DNA of 64,000 nucleotides. It comes from Vampirovibrio chlorellavorus. GTDB taxonomy: Bacteria; Cyanobacteriota; Vampirovibrionia; Vampirovibrionales; Vampirovibrionaceae. Position 1 is the first letter of the stretch, and each line of letters opens with the position of its first letter. The position numbers and the translations under genes were made by a program. The stretch is from the NCBI GenBank assembly GCA_001858525.1, contig LAPX01000013.1, positions 83,842 to 147,841 on the forward strand, given 5' to 3'. Of this stretch, positions 1 through 8,124 are shown in pieces. A model generated the notes under the pieces. That model saw only the letters and a list, made by a program, of their open reading frames with translations. It searched no databases and was not told the DNA's origin.

Positions 1-57
1 CTTTCCGCAAGGGAGAGATTGGACAACGGTAGTAATTCGGGCTATTATGCCGCTACT

Positions 58-867
58 ATGAATTTGCTTGCCGTTGATATTGGCAATACGGATATCAAGT
101 TTGGAATTTTTCGGGATGGACAGCTAACGGACCAGTGGCGGGCCACGGGGACTCGTACGCATCCGGAAAAGTTCAGCGCTGTGTTGCGTGACAGTTTGGC
201 CCGCACCGGCCTGCAATTTGGAGCCCTGGCTTATACCAGCGTAGTGCCGGATATTGAGTATGTCTTTCGCAAGACCATTCAGTATTGCTACAACCTGCCG
301 GATCATCGCATTTTTGCCGTGGACCCGGCCCGCATTCAACTGCCGCTGGATTTTAGCCACTACCCCTTGCAGCAGTTGGGCATGGATCGCCTGGTGAATG
401 CCTGTAGCGCCCGCTTGTTGTATCCCAATACGGATTTAATCATCGTGGATTTTGGCACGGCCACTACCTTTGATTTGGTGAGTGCGGATGGCGTTTACTG
501 GGGTGGAGCCATTGCGCCGGGCTTGAATACTTTTGCGGCCTGTCTGCCAGAGAAAACGGCCAAGCTGCCCTGGGTGGATATCACGGGCAAGCGGGCCGAG
601 GACATTGGCATGGGGCAAAACACTATTGCCTGTCTGGAAGTGGGGTTGGGCATTGGCTACCGGGGCATGATTAAAGAGCTGCTGAAAGAATCCATTGAAG
701 CGCTGGATACCACGGAATTTTTGGCGGTGGCGACCGGTGGTTTGGCGGAAGTGGTGCTGCGGGTGTGCGGGCTGGAGACGCGTTTTCAGCAAACTGATTC
801 GGCGCTGACCCTGAAGGGGTTGGCCTTGTTGTATGACTATAACCGGTTGACCCTCTCGCCCGGCTGA
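58..867 (+). CDS. coaX: Type III pantothenate kinase
   Basis: Phosphorylates pantothenate, the first step of coenzyme A synthesis, in the cytosol. The sequence shows the three hallmark motifs of the CoaX family: the phosphate-binding DIGNT near residues 6-10, the pantothenate/dimer motif GMDR near 108, and the second phosphate motif DFGTATTFD near 131, followed by GGAIAPGL and a C-terminal TGGLA. Length (269 residues) is normal. The frame is also open back to a TTG at 19 preceded by an AGGGAGA, but that ribosome site is only about 2 bases away. The ATG at 58 places the DIGNT motif where the family has it, so I prefer 58, although its own ribosome site is poor. It ends 2 bp from the convergent fliI-type gene. 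Function is near certain; only the start is open. Confidence 0.93.
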   Translation: MNLLAVDIGNTDIKFGIFRDGQLTDQWRATGTRTHPEKFSAVLRDSLARTGLQFGALAYTSVVPDIEYVFRKTIQYCYNLPDHRIFAVDPARIQLPLDFSHYPLQQLGMDRLVNACSARLLYPNTDLIIVDFGTATTFDLVSADGVYWGGAIAPGLNTFAACLPEKTAKLPWVDITGKRAEDIGMGQNTIACLEVGLGIGYRGMIKELLKESIEALDTTEFLAVATGGLAEVVLRVCGLETRFQQTDSALTLKGLALLYDYNRLTLSPG

Positions 868-869
868 GC

Positions 870-2222
870 TTAAATCTGCACGTCGGCCATCATGCCCTTT
901 AACTGGTTGAGGGTGGACTCCATGCTCACGTCATCGTTGATGCGCTGGCGCAGGAAGTTATCGATTTCCGGCATCATGCGGATGGCCACGTCAATTTTGG
1001 GGTTGGATCCATGCTCGTAGGCGCCCACGTCAATCAAGTCTCGGGCGTCCTGGTAGACGGCCATCAGTTCCCGCATTTTACCGGCGGCCCGCATATGCTC
1101 CTCATCGCAAATCTCGGTGAACAGACGGCTGACGCTGCCCAGAATATCAATGGCAGGATAACGGTTTTGGGCGGCAATCTTCCGGGACAGGAAGATGTGA
1201 CCGTCGATAATCCCCCGGACGGTGTCGACCACCGGGTCGTTGATGTCATCGCCTTCCATCAGTACGGTGTACAGGGCGGTGATGGAGCCTTTTTCCGTAA
1301 TACCGGTGCGCTCCAGCACTTTTTGCAACCAGGAGAAGATCGAGGGCGGGTAGCCCTTCATGGTGGGGGGCTCGCCGATGGCCAAGCCCACTTCCCGGCC
1401 GGACATGGCGCATCGGGTTACGGTATCGGTCATTAGAAAGACTTTTTTACCCTGATCCCGGAAGTATTCGGCCACGGCGGTGGCGGTTTGCAGGCATTTC
1501 ATCCGCAGCAAAGGCGGTTGATCCCCGGTGGCGCAGACCAGGACGGAGCGGGCCATCCCTTCCGGGCCCAAGCTATTTTCCATGAATTCTTTGACTTCCC
1601 GGCCCCGCTCGCCGATGAGGGCCACCACGTTTACGTCGGCTTCTGAGTTTCGGGCGATCATGCCCAACATGGTGGATTTCCCCACCCCGGAACCGGCGAA
1701 TAGGCCCATGCGCTGTCCGGCGCCCATGGTGAGCAGGCTATCCACGGCCCGCACACCGGTGAAAAAGGTGTTCTTGATTATGGGGCGGTGCAAGGGGTCG
1801 GGTGGGGCGGCTTCAATGCTGACGAACTGGGCCTTGCTGGTGTCCATGGGCATGCCATCCATGGGTTCTCCCAAGGGGGAAATCAGGCGACCCATCAGGA
1901 AATCGCCCACGGGTACGGTGATGGGGGCATTGGTGGTGGTCACCCAACTGCCCTGGGAAATGCCGGTGCCATCGTAAAGCAGCAGCATTTGGGCCGTATC
2001 GCCCTTAAAGGCCACCACTTCCGCGGCCTTGGCGTTCCCGTCCACGCCCTCGATAAAGCACAAATCGCCAATCTTCAGCTTGGGAAGCTGGGCTTCCACG
2101 GTCAGGCCTTGCAGCCGGGAGACGCGCCCCTTGTATTTGTAAAGGTCGGTGCTGTATAAAATTTCCCGAATGCGGGTGCGGGTGTCCTGTAGGGTATCGT
2201 CGGGGATGAGGGGTTCGCTCAT
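870..2222 (-). CDS. fliI: FliI/YscN-type flagellar or type III secretion ATPase
   Basis: Hexameric export ATPase that energises unfolding and delivery of substrates to a flagellar or type III secretion channel. Seen in the sequence: a beta-barrel N-terminus, a Walker A loop GLFAGSGVGKST near residues 173-184, the following ALIGERGREVKEF block, and the conserved region with TDTVTRCAMSGREVGLAIGEPP and KGYPPSIF that distinguishes FliI/YscN from F1 beta subunits. At 450 residues it is full length. The start has GGAGCC about 10 bases upstream. It is a single gene: upstream lies a tRNA, and downstream coaX converges with a 2-bp gap. No FliH or FliJ gene is adjacent, which is unusual because fliHIJ normally cluster. 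Whether it serves a flagellum or an injectisome cannot be decided here; the nearby chemotaxis operon (14-25 kb) favours a flagellum. Confidence 0.9.
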   Translation of the reverse strand: MSEPLIPDDTLQDTRTRIREILYSTDLYKYKGRVSRLQGLTVEAQLPKLKIGDLCFIEGVDGNAKAAEVVAFKGDTAQMLLLYDGTGISQGSWVTTTNAPITVPVGDFLMGRLISPLGEPMDGMPMDTSKAQFVSIEAAPPDPLHRPIIKNTFFTGVRAVDSLLTMGAGQRMGLFAGSGVGKSTMLGMIARNSEADVNVVALIGERGREVKEFMENSLGPEGMARSVLVCATGDQPPLLRMKCLQTATAVAEYFRDQGKKVFLMTDTVTRCAMSGREVGLAIGEPPTMKGYPPSIFSWLQKVLERTGITEKGSITALYTVLMEGDDINDPVVDTVRGIIDGHIFLSRKIAAQNRYPAIDILGSVSRLFTEICDEEHMRAAGKMRELMAVYQDARDLIDVGAYEHGSNPKIDVAIRMMPEIDNFLRQRINDDVSMESTLNQLKGMMADVQI

Positions 2223-2425
2223 GGGTGGGGGTGGCTCCGGGTTGGTACGGCTGCCCTATTGTTATTGTAGCGGTTTTTGAGGAATTGTTTGCAGTTTCTG
2301 TGGCAGGCTTCAGGGTAGGCGGATTGGGCTGTTTGGGGAGGTGGGCAAGGTGTTAACAATGTGGAGGGAGGGGCTTGCGTTTTGGTCATGTTTCTTTCAA
2401 TATATACATCTACCTTTTATCGTGT

Positions 2426-2502
2426 GCGCTCGTAGCTCAGTTGGATAGAGTGCATGGCTACGAACCATGAGGTCGGGAGTTCGAATCTCTCCGAGCGCGC
2501 CA
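2426..2502 (+). tRNA. tRNA-Arg (anticodon ACG)
   Basis: A 77-base cloverleaf can be folded by eye: acceptor GCGCTCG (2426-2432) pairs with CGAGCGC (2492-2498), then discriminator G and an encoded CCA. The D arm contains AGCTCAGTTGGATAGAG. The anticodon stem is CATGG/CCATG with loop CTACGAA, giving anticodon ACG (arginine, read as ICG). The T arm has GTTCGAAT. AT-rich TATATA lies about 20 bases upstream as a possible -10 element. A Rho-independent terminator follows directly. The 3' half of this gene is repeated 1.2 kb downstream. Confidence 0.97.
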
Positions 2503-2508
2503 CTTTTT

Positions 2509-2532
2509 AAAGCACCCACAGGGGTGCTTTTT
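2509..2532 (+). terminator. Rho-independent terminator of tRNA-Arg
   Basis: A 9-bp perfect stem AAAGCACCC / GGGTGCTTT with a 4-base loop, followed by a short T-run, begins 6 bases after the tRNA CCA end. Confidence 0.9.
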
Positions 2533-2693
2533 ATATTATTGGACTTTTTCCTAAGCTCTATTTATGAAGATCAGCTATTGAAGGAGCGAAAGGTTGTGGT
2601 TAGTATAGTTATTAACCACTGGAAATAGACAATCTGACAGCCTACACATCTACAGTTTAGGTCGAAACGACGACCTGTGTGAGGGGGACTACT

Positions 2694-3611
2694 TTGAACA
2701 ATAAATTAGTTTATCACTATACAACCATAAAAGGTTTAGAAGGAATTATATCCAGTAGCTCGTTTCATGCATCCAGTTGCCTCTTTATGAATGACTTAAA
2801 CGAATTCTCTTTCACTTTTGGGTTATTAAATAACTGTCTTGCAAAAGAGTTGGAAAAGGATGGTAATTCACTACTTTTCAAAGCCTCACTGAAAAGAATC
2901 ATGGAGCATCATGAAAATGCTCACGATTCTTTTAAAAAACTTCTTGCACCTTTTTTAATTAGCTTTAGTTTTGAAGGAGATATGCTTAGCCAATGGCGAG
3001 GTTATTGCCCACATGGAGGTTATAGCCTGGGGTTTTCCTTTGATGAACTAAGTGAATATACGGCCGTGCCAGAAGGCGAGCCTCAAGAATGGAGCGTAAT
3101 ACCGGTATCATATGCCTCCTATGATGCTACCCCTGAAGAAATTGCTGTGAAAGTAAAGGAAATTTGCAACGCGTTTAAAAAGGCATTGCCGGATCTCGGC
3201 TATGATCCTTACTTTGTCCAGTTTTCACTTCTGACTCCTGCCCATAAAACAAAAGAGGCACTCAAAAAAGAGTTGGAAGATTTACAGAAAATAGAATTGG
3301 ATTTTGGCTTATGCTTCTACATAGCAGCTTGCATATCCAACCCGAATTATAAACATCAATCCTTTCAGGAAGAAAAAGAAGTACGAATAGCCACCCTGAA
3401 TAACGAATTTCTTCAATTTAAGTGTAATGAGTTCCATTTAAAACCCTATAAAATTTTCAAAGTTAATTTAACGCACTTAAAAGAGATTATAATAGGCCCA
3501 ACTAATGATTATGAAAGGTGCCGGTTAGGTTTAATTAAGTTTCTTGAATATCATAACTTAAACCATGTCAAAGTTAAGGAAAGTAAAATCCCTTATCGCA
3601 ATACTAATTAG
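2694..3611 (+). CDS. DUF2971 family protein
   Basis: A soluble protein of about 305 residues with no signal peptide. I recognise the DUF2971 pattern: N-terminal YHYTTIKGLEGIISSSSF, then LFMNDLNEF, then LISFSFEGDMLSQWRGY followed by GGYSLGF, and a later segment near residue 115 with PVSY. The biochemical role of this family is not established; members are often found in accessory and defence-type islands (general knowledge). The frame is open from a GTG at 2679. The TTG at 2694 has GAGGGGG six bases upstream and begins just before the conserved motif, so I prefer it. It is the only cargo of the tRNA-bounded segment, and its base composition is AT-rich compared with neighbouring housekeeping genes, which supports transfer. 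Confidence 0.75.
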   Translation: MNNKLVYHYTTIKGLEGIISSSSFHASSCLFMNDLNEFSFTFGLLNNCLAKELEKDGNSLLFKASLKRIMEHHENAHDSFKKLLAPFLISFSFEGDMLSQWRGYCPHGGYSLGFSFDELSEYTAVPEGEPQEWSVIPVSYASYDATPEEIAVKVKEICNAFKKALPDLGYDPYFVQFSLLTPAHKTKEALKKELEDLQKIELDFGLCFYIAACISNPNYKHQSFQEEKEVRIATLNNEFLQFKCNEFHLKPYKIFKVNLTHLKEIIIGPTNDYERCRLGLIKFLEYHNLNHVKVKESKIPYRNTN

Positions 3612-3694
3612 CTTTTTAGTAAATTCGAAACTTTTCACTCCTTTGATCATAAGTATTAATTAGTGCAGGCATTATCAATATAGAAAAGTTATCC

Positions 3695-3739
3695 CTACGA
3701 ACCATGAGGACGGGAGTTCGAATCTCTCCGAGCGCGCTA
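3695..3739 (+). repeat. Duplicate of tRNA-Arg 3' half (att-like direct repeat)
   Basis: Copy of positions 2458-2502 of the intact tRNA: 43 of 45 bases match by eye, with a T-to-A change in the variable loop and CTA instead of the CCA end. It lacks the acceptor 5' strand and D arm, so it cannot be a functional tRNA. Confidence 0.9.
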
Positions 3740-3777
3740 CTCTTTTATTACATTAAAGAGGAAGCAAAGACTGGTAG

Positions 3778-3891
3778 ATGGAGCAGGAAGTTATAGAAAA
3801 GCTCGATGCTATTACCGGTACTGACCTATCTGCGATTTTCGATCAGGGTGAGAGCCAACATACCTTACGCTATGAAATTTTAGATGCTTGA
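3778..3891 (+). CDS. Possible 37-residue peptide or gene fragment
   Basis: A short open frame starting ATG at 3778 and ending TGA at 3889-3891; the peptide begins MEQEVIEKLDAITGTDLSA. AGAGGAAG lies upstream but far from the start (about 14 bases). It sits just outside the att-like repeat in AT-rich sequence with other gene fragments. I recognise no family. It may be a decayed N-terminus of a larger gene. Confidence 0.25.
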   Translation: MEQEVIEKLDAITGTDLSAIFDQGESQHTLRYEILDA

Positions 3892-4068
3892 AGAGAAATT
3901 AAAACTTAGCTTTAAAGCAAGGTTTAATTCATTCCTTTTTCAGATAGTTTTCTTGTTCTTGGATATATGAATCTGTTTTTCATGCTGATTAAAGCAATTG
4001 GCTTCTTCATTAGAGTATATTTTTGCAGGAGCGCGGATTCCTAAATTTTGTTGTTAAATTCTTTCTGA

Positions 4069-4284
4069 GTTAGATGTTATGGGAAGGAATTAACATGGAA
4101 AATTGTATTTAACGCTGATGGTACTGTTGCTAATTCTAGGGACTTTTCTTCCGAGCAAGAAGCTCAGAATGTGTTTGCTGAATATTCAAATATGTATGGT
4201 GGGGATGTGGGTTCAGTCAATAAAAGCATTTTGAGCAATGATAGCAGGCGGCAGGTTACTCCAAAAGCACGTAGACTGAAATAA
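4069..4284 (+). pseudogene. Open-frame remnant without a start (unknown family)
   Basis: The frame is open from 4069 to the TAA at 4282-4284 and encodes about 71 residues including KIVFNADGTVANSRDF and a basic end near RRLK. No plausible start codon with a ribosome site precedes it: the first in-frame ATG lies well inside, and a stop lies directly upstream. The composition looks protein-like, so I read it as the 3' end of a lost gene. The stretch 3892-4068 before it holds nothing I can assign. Confidence 0.3.
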
Positions 4285-4305
4285 AACAGGCTGTTTCCGA
4301 GGCGC

Positions 4306-4944
4306 TTATACGGTCTTTGCTACATCATGCTGAAACGGGATAGCATGGGTGAGTATGACCACGGCGTAAAACAAAAGGCCCAAACTGGGAAAGAAGAAAG
4401 AGAAACCTGTACCCAAAAGAGCCGCAAGCAGGGGTAAGATGAGTTTCTGTTGAAATAGGAGTTTGACGGGAAAAGGAATATCCGGGTTCAGTAATTTTTT
4501 CTTATACGCATAAAAAGCGGTCAAAAATAAGAAAAAATAATTGAGGGAAAGGGTTGCGCCATAGAGACAATTCGTGATGGGAAATCGGCCATATTTCCCC
4601 ATTAAAGCGGTCGGGAAAGGCAAAAAGGTAACCGAAAGCAGCAAAAGGGTCGTAACAACTACCAGCTTGTTGTCGATACGGTTAATGTGCATGAAGGTAA
4701 AGCTGTGCAGCCTCCAATAGCTGCAGATATTGAGAAAGCTAAGCGCATAGGCTGCAATGTACGGCCAAAGCCTCAGCAGCACGTTTGGTAATTGGGCTTC
4801 CTCTTGGCCAGGTGGAATATCGGGGAGTGTAATAGCTACAATCAATAAGGTGGCCGCAAAACCAAAAATACCATTCGTAAAATCACTCAACGTTTCTGGA
4901 TTTACAACTGAGTATGTGTCAGGTGCTTTTGGGCTCGACACCAT
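4306..4944 (-). CDS. TMEM175-like (DUF1211) membrane protein
   Basis: A 212-residue integral membrane protein of the TMEM175/DUF1211 family, whose characterised members are potassium channels. Seen: the first helix with the diagnostic FxN/SDG-like segment LSDFTNGIFGFAATLLIVAI (residues about 18-37). The second helix with SYWRLHSFTFMHINRID follows, then LLLLSVTFLPFPTALMGKYG, then three more hydrophobic stretches. Bacterial members have about six helices per chain, which fits. The canonical FSD is altered to FTN here, so selectivity could differ. It is a single gene facing away from the fragments at 4.1 kb. A short palindrome AAACAG/CTGTTT (4284-4296) just past the stop may help termination. 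Confidence 0.7.
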   Translation of the reverse strand: MVSSPKAPDTYSVVNPETLSDFTNGIFGFAATLLIVAITLPDIPPGQEEAQLPNVLLRLWPYIAAYALSFLNICSYWRLHSFTFMHINRIDNKLVVVTTLLLLSVTFLPFPTALMGKYGRFPITNCLYGATLSLNYFFLFLTAFYAYKKKLLNPDIPFPVKLLFQQKLILPLLAALLGTGFSFFFPSLGLLFYAVVILTHAIPFQHDVAKTV

Positions 4945-5005
4945 AAGTTAAACTCCAAATTAAACGCTGCGCTTACAAGATTTTATAGATTTTTGGATAA
5001 ACAGG

Positions 5006-5347
5006 TTAATCGCATTTGCCTTTCCGGGTTGTGATTTCTTTTCCGTCCCAGTAAAACCACTGCATACCAATTGGATTGCTGATAAGCCCAAGTTTAAAGT
5101 CAGTTATTTTACCACTGACATCCGTGACATGAATAACGGGTTTTTCCCTTTTATCCATGGTGTAAACGACTGATTCACCAGCATGCAGGGTGCGCGTACA
5201 ATTATTACAAGGTTTGTCGACAAGCACTGTAATGTCGGAATTTTCGCAATTTTTTATCCCAAAATCTTCCGTTGATTTTGCTAGTACTGGCTGTACGGCT
5301 GTAAACGTTATTAATGTTAAAGACAAGAGCAAGACTTTATTTTTCAT
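5006..5347 (-). CDS. Small secreted protein, unknown family, four cysteines
   Basis: 113 residues with a clear Sec signal peptide (MKNKVLLLSLTLITFTAVQP, ending near VLA-KS). The mature part has four cysteines, two of them as CNNC, and a C-terminal CD, so two disulfides are possible. The start at 5347 has GGGGAAGGG five bases upstream; the longer open frame back to 5389 lacks this. I do not recognise a family. The size and pattern (single compact domain, VxDVSGKITDF, WYWDG-like FYWDGKEI) fit a small periplasmic or secreted beta protein. It lies 61 bp upstream of the TMEM175-like gene on the same strand and may be co-transcribed with it. Confidence 0.6.
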   Translation of the reverse strand: MKNKVLLLSLTLITFTAVQPVLAKSTEDFGIKNCENSDITVLVDKPCNNCTRTLHAGESVVYTMDKREKPVIHVTDVSGKITDFKLGLISNPIGMQWFYWDGKEITTRKGKCD

Positions 5348-5766
5348 GGTTCCCTTCCCCTGCAAACGTAAATGTGACGACCCATTCAATGAATGTCATC
5401 ATTTATATTGATATTGAATTGCTATTTACTTTACTTCGTTAGCTAAAATAAGAAAACTGCCTGACTAGCTAGGTCCAGTCAAGATGTTTACACTATTTTT
5501 TTCAAGGAAAGTAATCAGCCAGAACAGACACTGGGCTTATTTCGGGAGGGGGGCAGCAAACTGATCCCAAGTTTGTCAGAGTCACTTTAAAACCCTTCTA
5601 TAAAGCTGGATTTTATCTTGCCAAATACGATCATGGAACTGTTTCTATTTGCCGGTCGCCATTTTCTTCCAGATGTTATTTTGTGGGCGGTGCCTTGGTA
5701 CTGTCGGTATCCTTGAAGTTATTATCAGGTAGAAGAGATTCTGGAAGATGTAATGCCCCCGATGAG
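5348..5766. other. Intergenic region with a start-less open frame
   Basis: AT-rich gap. On the plus strand the frame 5515-5775 is open for 86 codons (contains KPFYKAGFYLAKYDHGTV) but has no start codon with a ribosome site and no family I recognise. It may be debris from the same decay that truncated the adjacent transposase. No terminator or RNA seen. Confidence 0.3.
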
Positions 5767-6015
5767 TCAAGTTGATTTTAAGAGCGTGTCGTAATAGTGT
5801 TTTTCAAACCGGGCGGGTGGCGTATAGCCCAGTTTTGAGTATAGATAGTGCTTGTTATACTCGTCAATCCATTGTTTGATCTCCGCTTCAACATGATTCA
5901 ACCCGGTCCATTCTTGTAACCAGATGCACTCTTCTTGCATGGTTCGCATGAATCGCTCAGTGTAGGCTTTGCCTTTGGGGTTGTTGTAAGCGGTATACGT
6001 AATAGAAGACCTCAA
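5767..6015 (-). pseudogene. Truncated IS3-type transposase (C-terminal integrase core fragment)
   Basis: The 82 codons match the C-terminal end of an rve-type DDE integrase core: NNPKGKAYTERFMRTMQEEC carries the last catalytic Glu, followed by the WIDEYNKHYLYSKLGYTPPARF block typical of IS3/IS481-like transposases. The N-terminal helix-turn-helix and first two catalytic Asp residues are absent, and no full-length frame or terminal inverted repeat is visible nearby. It is therefore an inactive remnant. It marks the AT-rich 2.5-12 kb stretch as a site of past insertions. Confidence 0.75.
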
Positions 6016-6205
6016 ACGAAAGTTTTCAATTTATTTAGAATCTTTAGTTCCAGAATGTGCACTAGAGCAAGCTTTTAGCTTTTGATTACGGGCTACTCTG
6101 AGTTCTCTTGCCTCCTTCGGGTTCATGGATTTGGCTGCCATTGCCTTGATTCTTCAATTCAGAATCAGTTAGACGCAGGAATGCACCGTGGTTCTCAGCA
6201 GCCGG

Positions 6206-7291
6206 CTAGTTTTTGCCTGTTTCCAGAAGCAAAACGCCAGCAGTTAAGCCTGGCCCAAAACCGGTCATCACAGCCCGCTTGGGGCCTTCTGCAAAGTCCA
6301 TCCATTCTTTTAAGATGAACAATAGAGTCGCACTCGACATATTGCCATAGTCTTGAAGGATTTTGCGAGATAAACGCAACTGAAAAGGCTGTTCTCTAGC
6401 CGAAAAATCAGGTAACGCGTTCAGGAGCGCTTCTAGTTCACTGAGGATTTTTAAGCCACCAGGATGAATCAAAAATTCATCCACGTTTTCTAAAGCCCAA
6501 TTCGATTTTTGTATCGCCGCATTTATCATTTTCATGAAATGTGCCTGGATAACAGAAGGCAGGTTACTATCCAGAATCATTCGAAACCCGGTGCTTCCCA
6601 GATTGTAGCCGAGTAAATGCGTAGTATCAGGAAAGTGATACATGCTGGAGAAACGGATACTCGGGGCCGCTGGGGAGGGCTTGCTACCCATTATGACACA
6701 GGCGATACCATCCCCAAAAATCGCGGTGCTCACAATATTTGCCCAGCTGAAATCCTCATCCTGAAAGGTAATACTGGTCAATTCAGCGGCTATGACAGCA
6801 GCGTATTTATCTGGATAAGCTCTGCAATAATTTTCTGCGTATATTAATCCGGCGACTCCCCCAATGCAGCCCATCTCCATGACTGGTAGGCGTTGAATAG
6901 ATGGCTTTAAGTCAAGTCGATTTATTAAAAATGCTTCAAGAGAAGGGGACATATGGCCTGTACAGCTGGCCACGATCAAGCAGTCTAGATCACTCGGTTG
7001 TAGATTGGCTTTTTCTAATGCCTCAATCAAGACTTTTTCAGCATGAGGCACAATGTGACTTTTATAAAGATCATTTTTTTCAGTCAAAGTCATCGGATCA
7101 AACAGTTGTTTTAAGGGTAAGGTGGTGTATCTTTTTGAGACACCGGCGCGTTTGAATATGCGATTAACTTTTACTTGAAAGTCTTTTTCATGTTTTGAAA
7201 CCCAAACCTGAGCCTGTTGTACAACGTCCTCTAAAAGCGCTTCATGTGAGGGAACCGTTGTGGCCACAGATAGAATTTGGGGATCAGGCAT
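6206..7291 (-). CDS. Type III polyketide synthase (chalcone/alkylresorcinol synthase-like)
   Basis: A 361-residue thiolase-fold condensing enzyme that extends an acyl-CoA starter with malonyl-CoA and cyclises the chain. The Cys-His-Asn triad is intact: Cys in MEMGCIGGVAGL (about residue 142), His in FLIHPGG (about 276) and Asn in DYGNMSSAT (about 317), with the C-terminal GFGPGLTAG loop. I chose ATG 7291 (AGGTG six bases upstream) over the GTG at 7300. The divergent neighbours are a methyltransferase and a flavoprotein, the same trio as SrsA/SrsB/SrsC of Streptomyces phenolic-lipid synthesis (known family context). Product inferred: an alkylresorcinol, alkylpyrone or quinone lipid. Starter and chain length cannot be read from sequence. 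Confidence 0.88.
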   Translation of the reverse strand: MPDPQILSVATTVPSHEALLEDVVQQAQVWVSKHEKDFQVKVNRIFKRAGVSKRYTTLPLKQLFDPMTLTEKNDLYKSHIVPHAEKVLIEALEKANLQPSDLDCLIVASCTGHMSPSLEAFLINRLDLKPSIQRLPVMEMGCIGGVAGLIYAENYCRAYPDKYAAVIAAELTSITFQDEDFSWANIVSTAIFGDGIACVIMGSKPSPAAPSIRFSSMYHFPDTTHLLGYNLGSTGFRMILDSNLPSVIQAHFMKMINAAIQKSNWALENVDEFLIHPGGLKILSELEALLNALPDFSAREQPFQLRLSRKILQDYGNMSSATLLFILKEWMDFAEGPKRAVMTGFGPGLTAGVLLLETGKN

Positions 7292-7386
7292 GGGAAGCAC
7301 CTGTTTTTCTGCTAATTTAACAAATAACTTGTTTTGTAGGCTCAGTATAATAACATATAAAACTATTAATAAGAGGGCGTGTCATT
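7292..7386. promoter_or_regulatory. Divergent promoter region of the type III PKS cluster
   Basis: The only intergenic space between the divergent PKS and methyltransferase genes. It is AT-rich and contains a perfect TATAAT on the plus strand at 7346-7351, about 36 bases before the methyltransferase start. No good -35 is visible at normal spacing. Confidence 0.4.
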
Positions 7387-8124
7387 TTGCTGAGCTTCTT
7401 TTCTGATTTTTTGTCACGGTGTACTTTGCCGGAAATTATGGATCATCCCAGTACAAGTAAGGCAGATTTTTTGCGAGCCATGGCAGAGATTCGCTGGGTG
7501 AATCGTTATCTGAATGGCACATCCTGTATGCTGGAAGCTGTGCAAAAACTGTGTCAAAACATCGCCTCGGAAGATTCATTGAGCCTTCTGGATTTAGGAA
7601 CCGCCTCCGCAGATATTCCATTGGCCATTGCCCAGTGGGCACGGAAGTCAAAAAGAACATTGACCATTAAAGCGCTTGATTTGCATCCTCTTGCCATCAT
7701 GGAAGGTAGACGTTATGTCCAAAACTACCCGGAAATTGAAGTCGTTCAAGGAAATGCGCTTGATTGTACTGAGTCAGAGTCTCAGTATGACTTTGTGATT
7801 AGCTCCATGTTTCTGCATCATCTGGAGAATGAAGATGCCGTTGAACTACTGAGAGGGATGGCCCGGCAAGCCAAGCGGGCCGTAATTGTCAACGATCTGG
7901 AGCGCCATCCGCTTGCCTGGTTAGGCATTCGATTATTGGGATGGGTGACTCTAAAAGGAAAAATCTTTCGGTATGATTCGGCATTGTCTGTAAAAAGAGC
8001 TTTCACAAAGCAGGAACTTGAAAATCTTTGCCAACAGGCTGGATTGCACCAAGCGCTCATAGAGGCTCGGGTACCTTTTCGCTGGGTGATTACTTGGCAA
8101 AGGCCTCAAGTTGCTCATGTCTAG
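7387..8124 (+). CDS. SAM-dependent methyltransferase of the type III PKS cluster
   Basis: A class I methyltransferase of 245 residues. Motif I is LLDLGTASADIPLAI near residue 67, with the acidic end of strand 2 in KALDLHPLAI and motif IV-like FVISSMFLHHLEN. The N-terminal pattern RxxxPEIMDHP followed by an MxEIRWVNRYLNG segment is typical of methyltransferases paired with type III PKS (SrsB-like). I keep the TTG start at 7387 (AGAGGG nine bases upstream) because it includes that conserved N-terminus; an ATG at 7438 is the alternative. The gene overlaps the flavoprotein start by 8 bases, so the two are translationally coupled. Role inferred: O- or C-methylation of the polyketide ring. Confidence 0.82.
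   Translation: MLSFFSDFLSRCTLPEIMDHPSTSKADFLRAMAEIRWVNRYLNGTSCMLEAVQKLCQNIASEDSLSLLDLGTASADIPLAIAQWARKSKRTLTIKALDLHPLAIMEGRRYVQNYPEIEVVQGNALDCTESESQYDFVISSMFLHHLENEDAVELLRGMARQAKRAVIVNDLERHPLAWLGIRLLGWVTLKGKIFRYDSALSVKRAFTKQELENLCQQAGLHQALIEARVPFRWVITWQRPQVAHV

Larger units (their letters stand above)
2458..3739 (+). mobile_element. Putative mini-element or island remnant integrated at tRNA-Arg
   Basis: The 3' half of the intact tRNA-Arg (2458-2500, anticodon loop to near the 3' end) recurs at 3695-3737 with a single mismatch. This is the arrangement left by site-specific recombinases that use a tRNA 3' end as attB and restore the tRNA on one side. The segment between the repeats is about 1.2 kb, clearly more AT-rich than coaX and fliI, and carries only a DUF2971 gene. 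There is no integrase inside, so it is either a decayed larger island, a satellite mobilised in trans, or a product of tRNA-array rearrangement. The att interpretation is inference; the repeat itself is seen directly. Confidence 0.6.

Noticed and set aside
1011..2159. Plus-strand frames opposite the fliI-type gene
   Set aside because: Minus strand encodes all the catalytic motifs of the ATPase; the plus-strand frames have no motif.
2503..3694. Prophage or large integrative element
   Set aside because: No integrase, capsid, relaxase or other mobility gene between the repeats; only a mini-element claim is supportable.
3695..3739. Second tRNA-Arg gene
   Set aside because: It lacks the acceptor 5' strand and the D arm and cannot fold into a tRNA; treated as a half-gene repeat.
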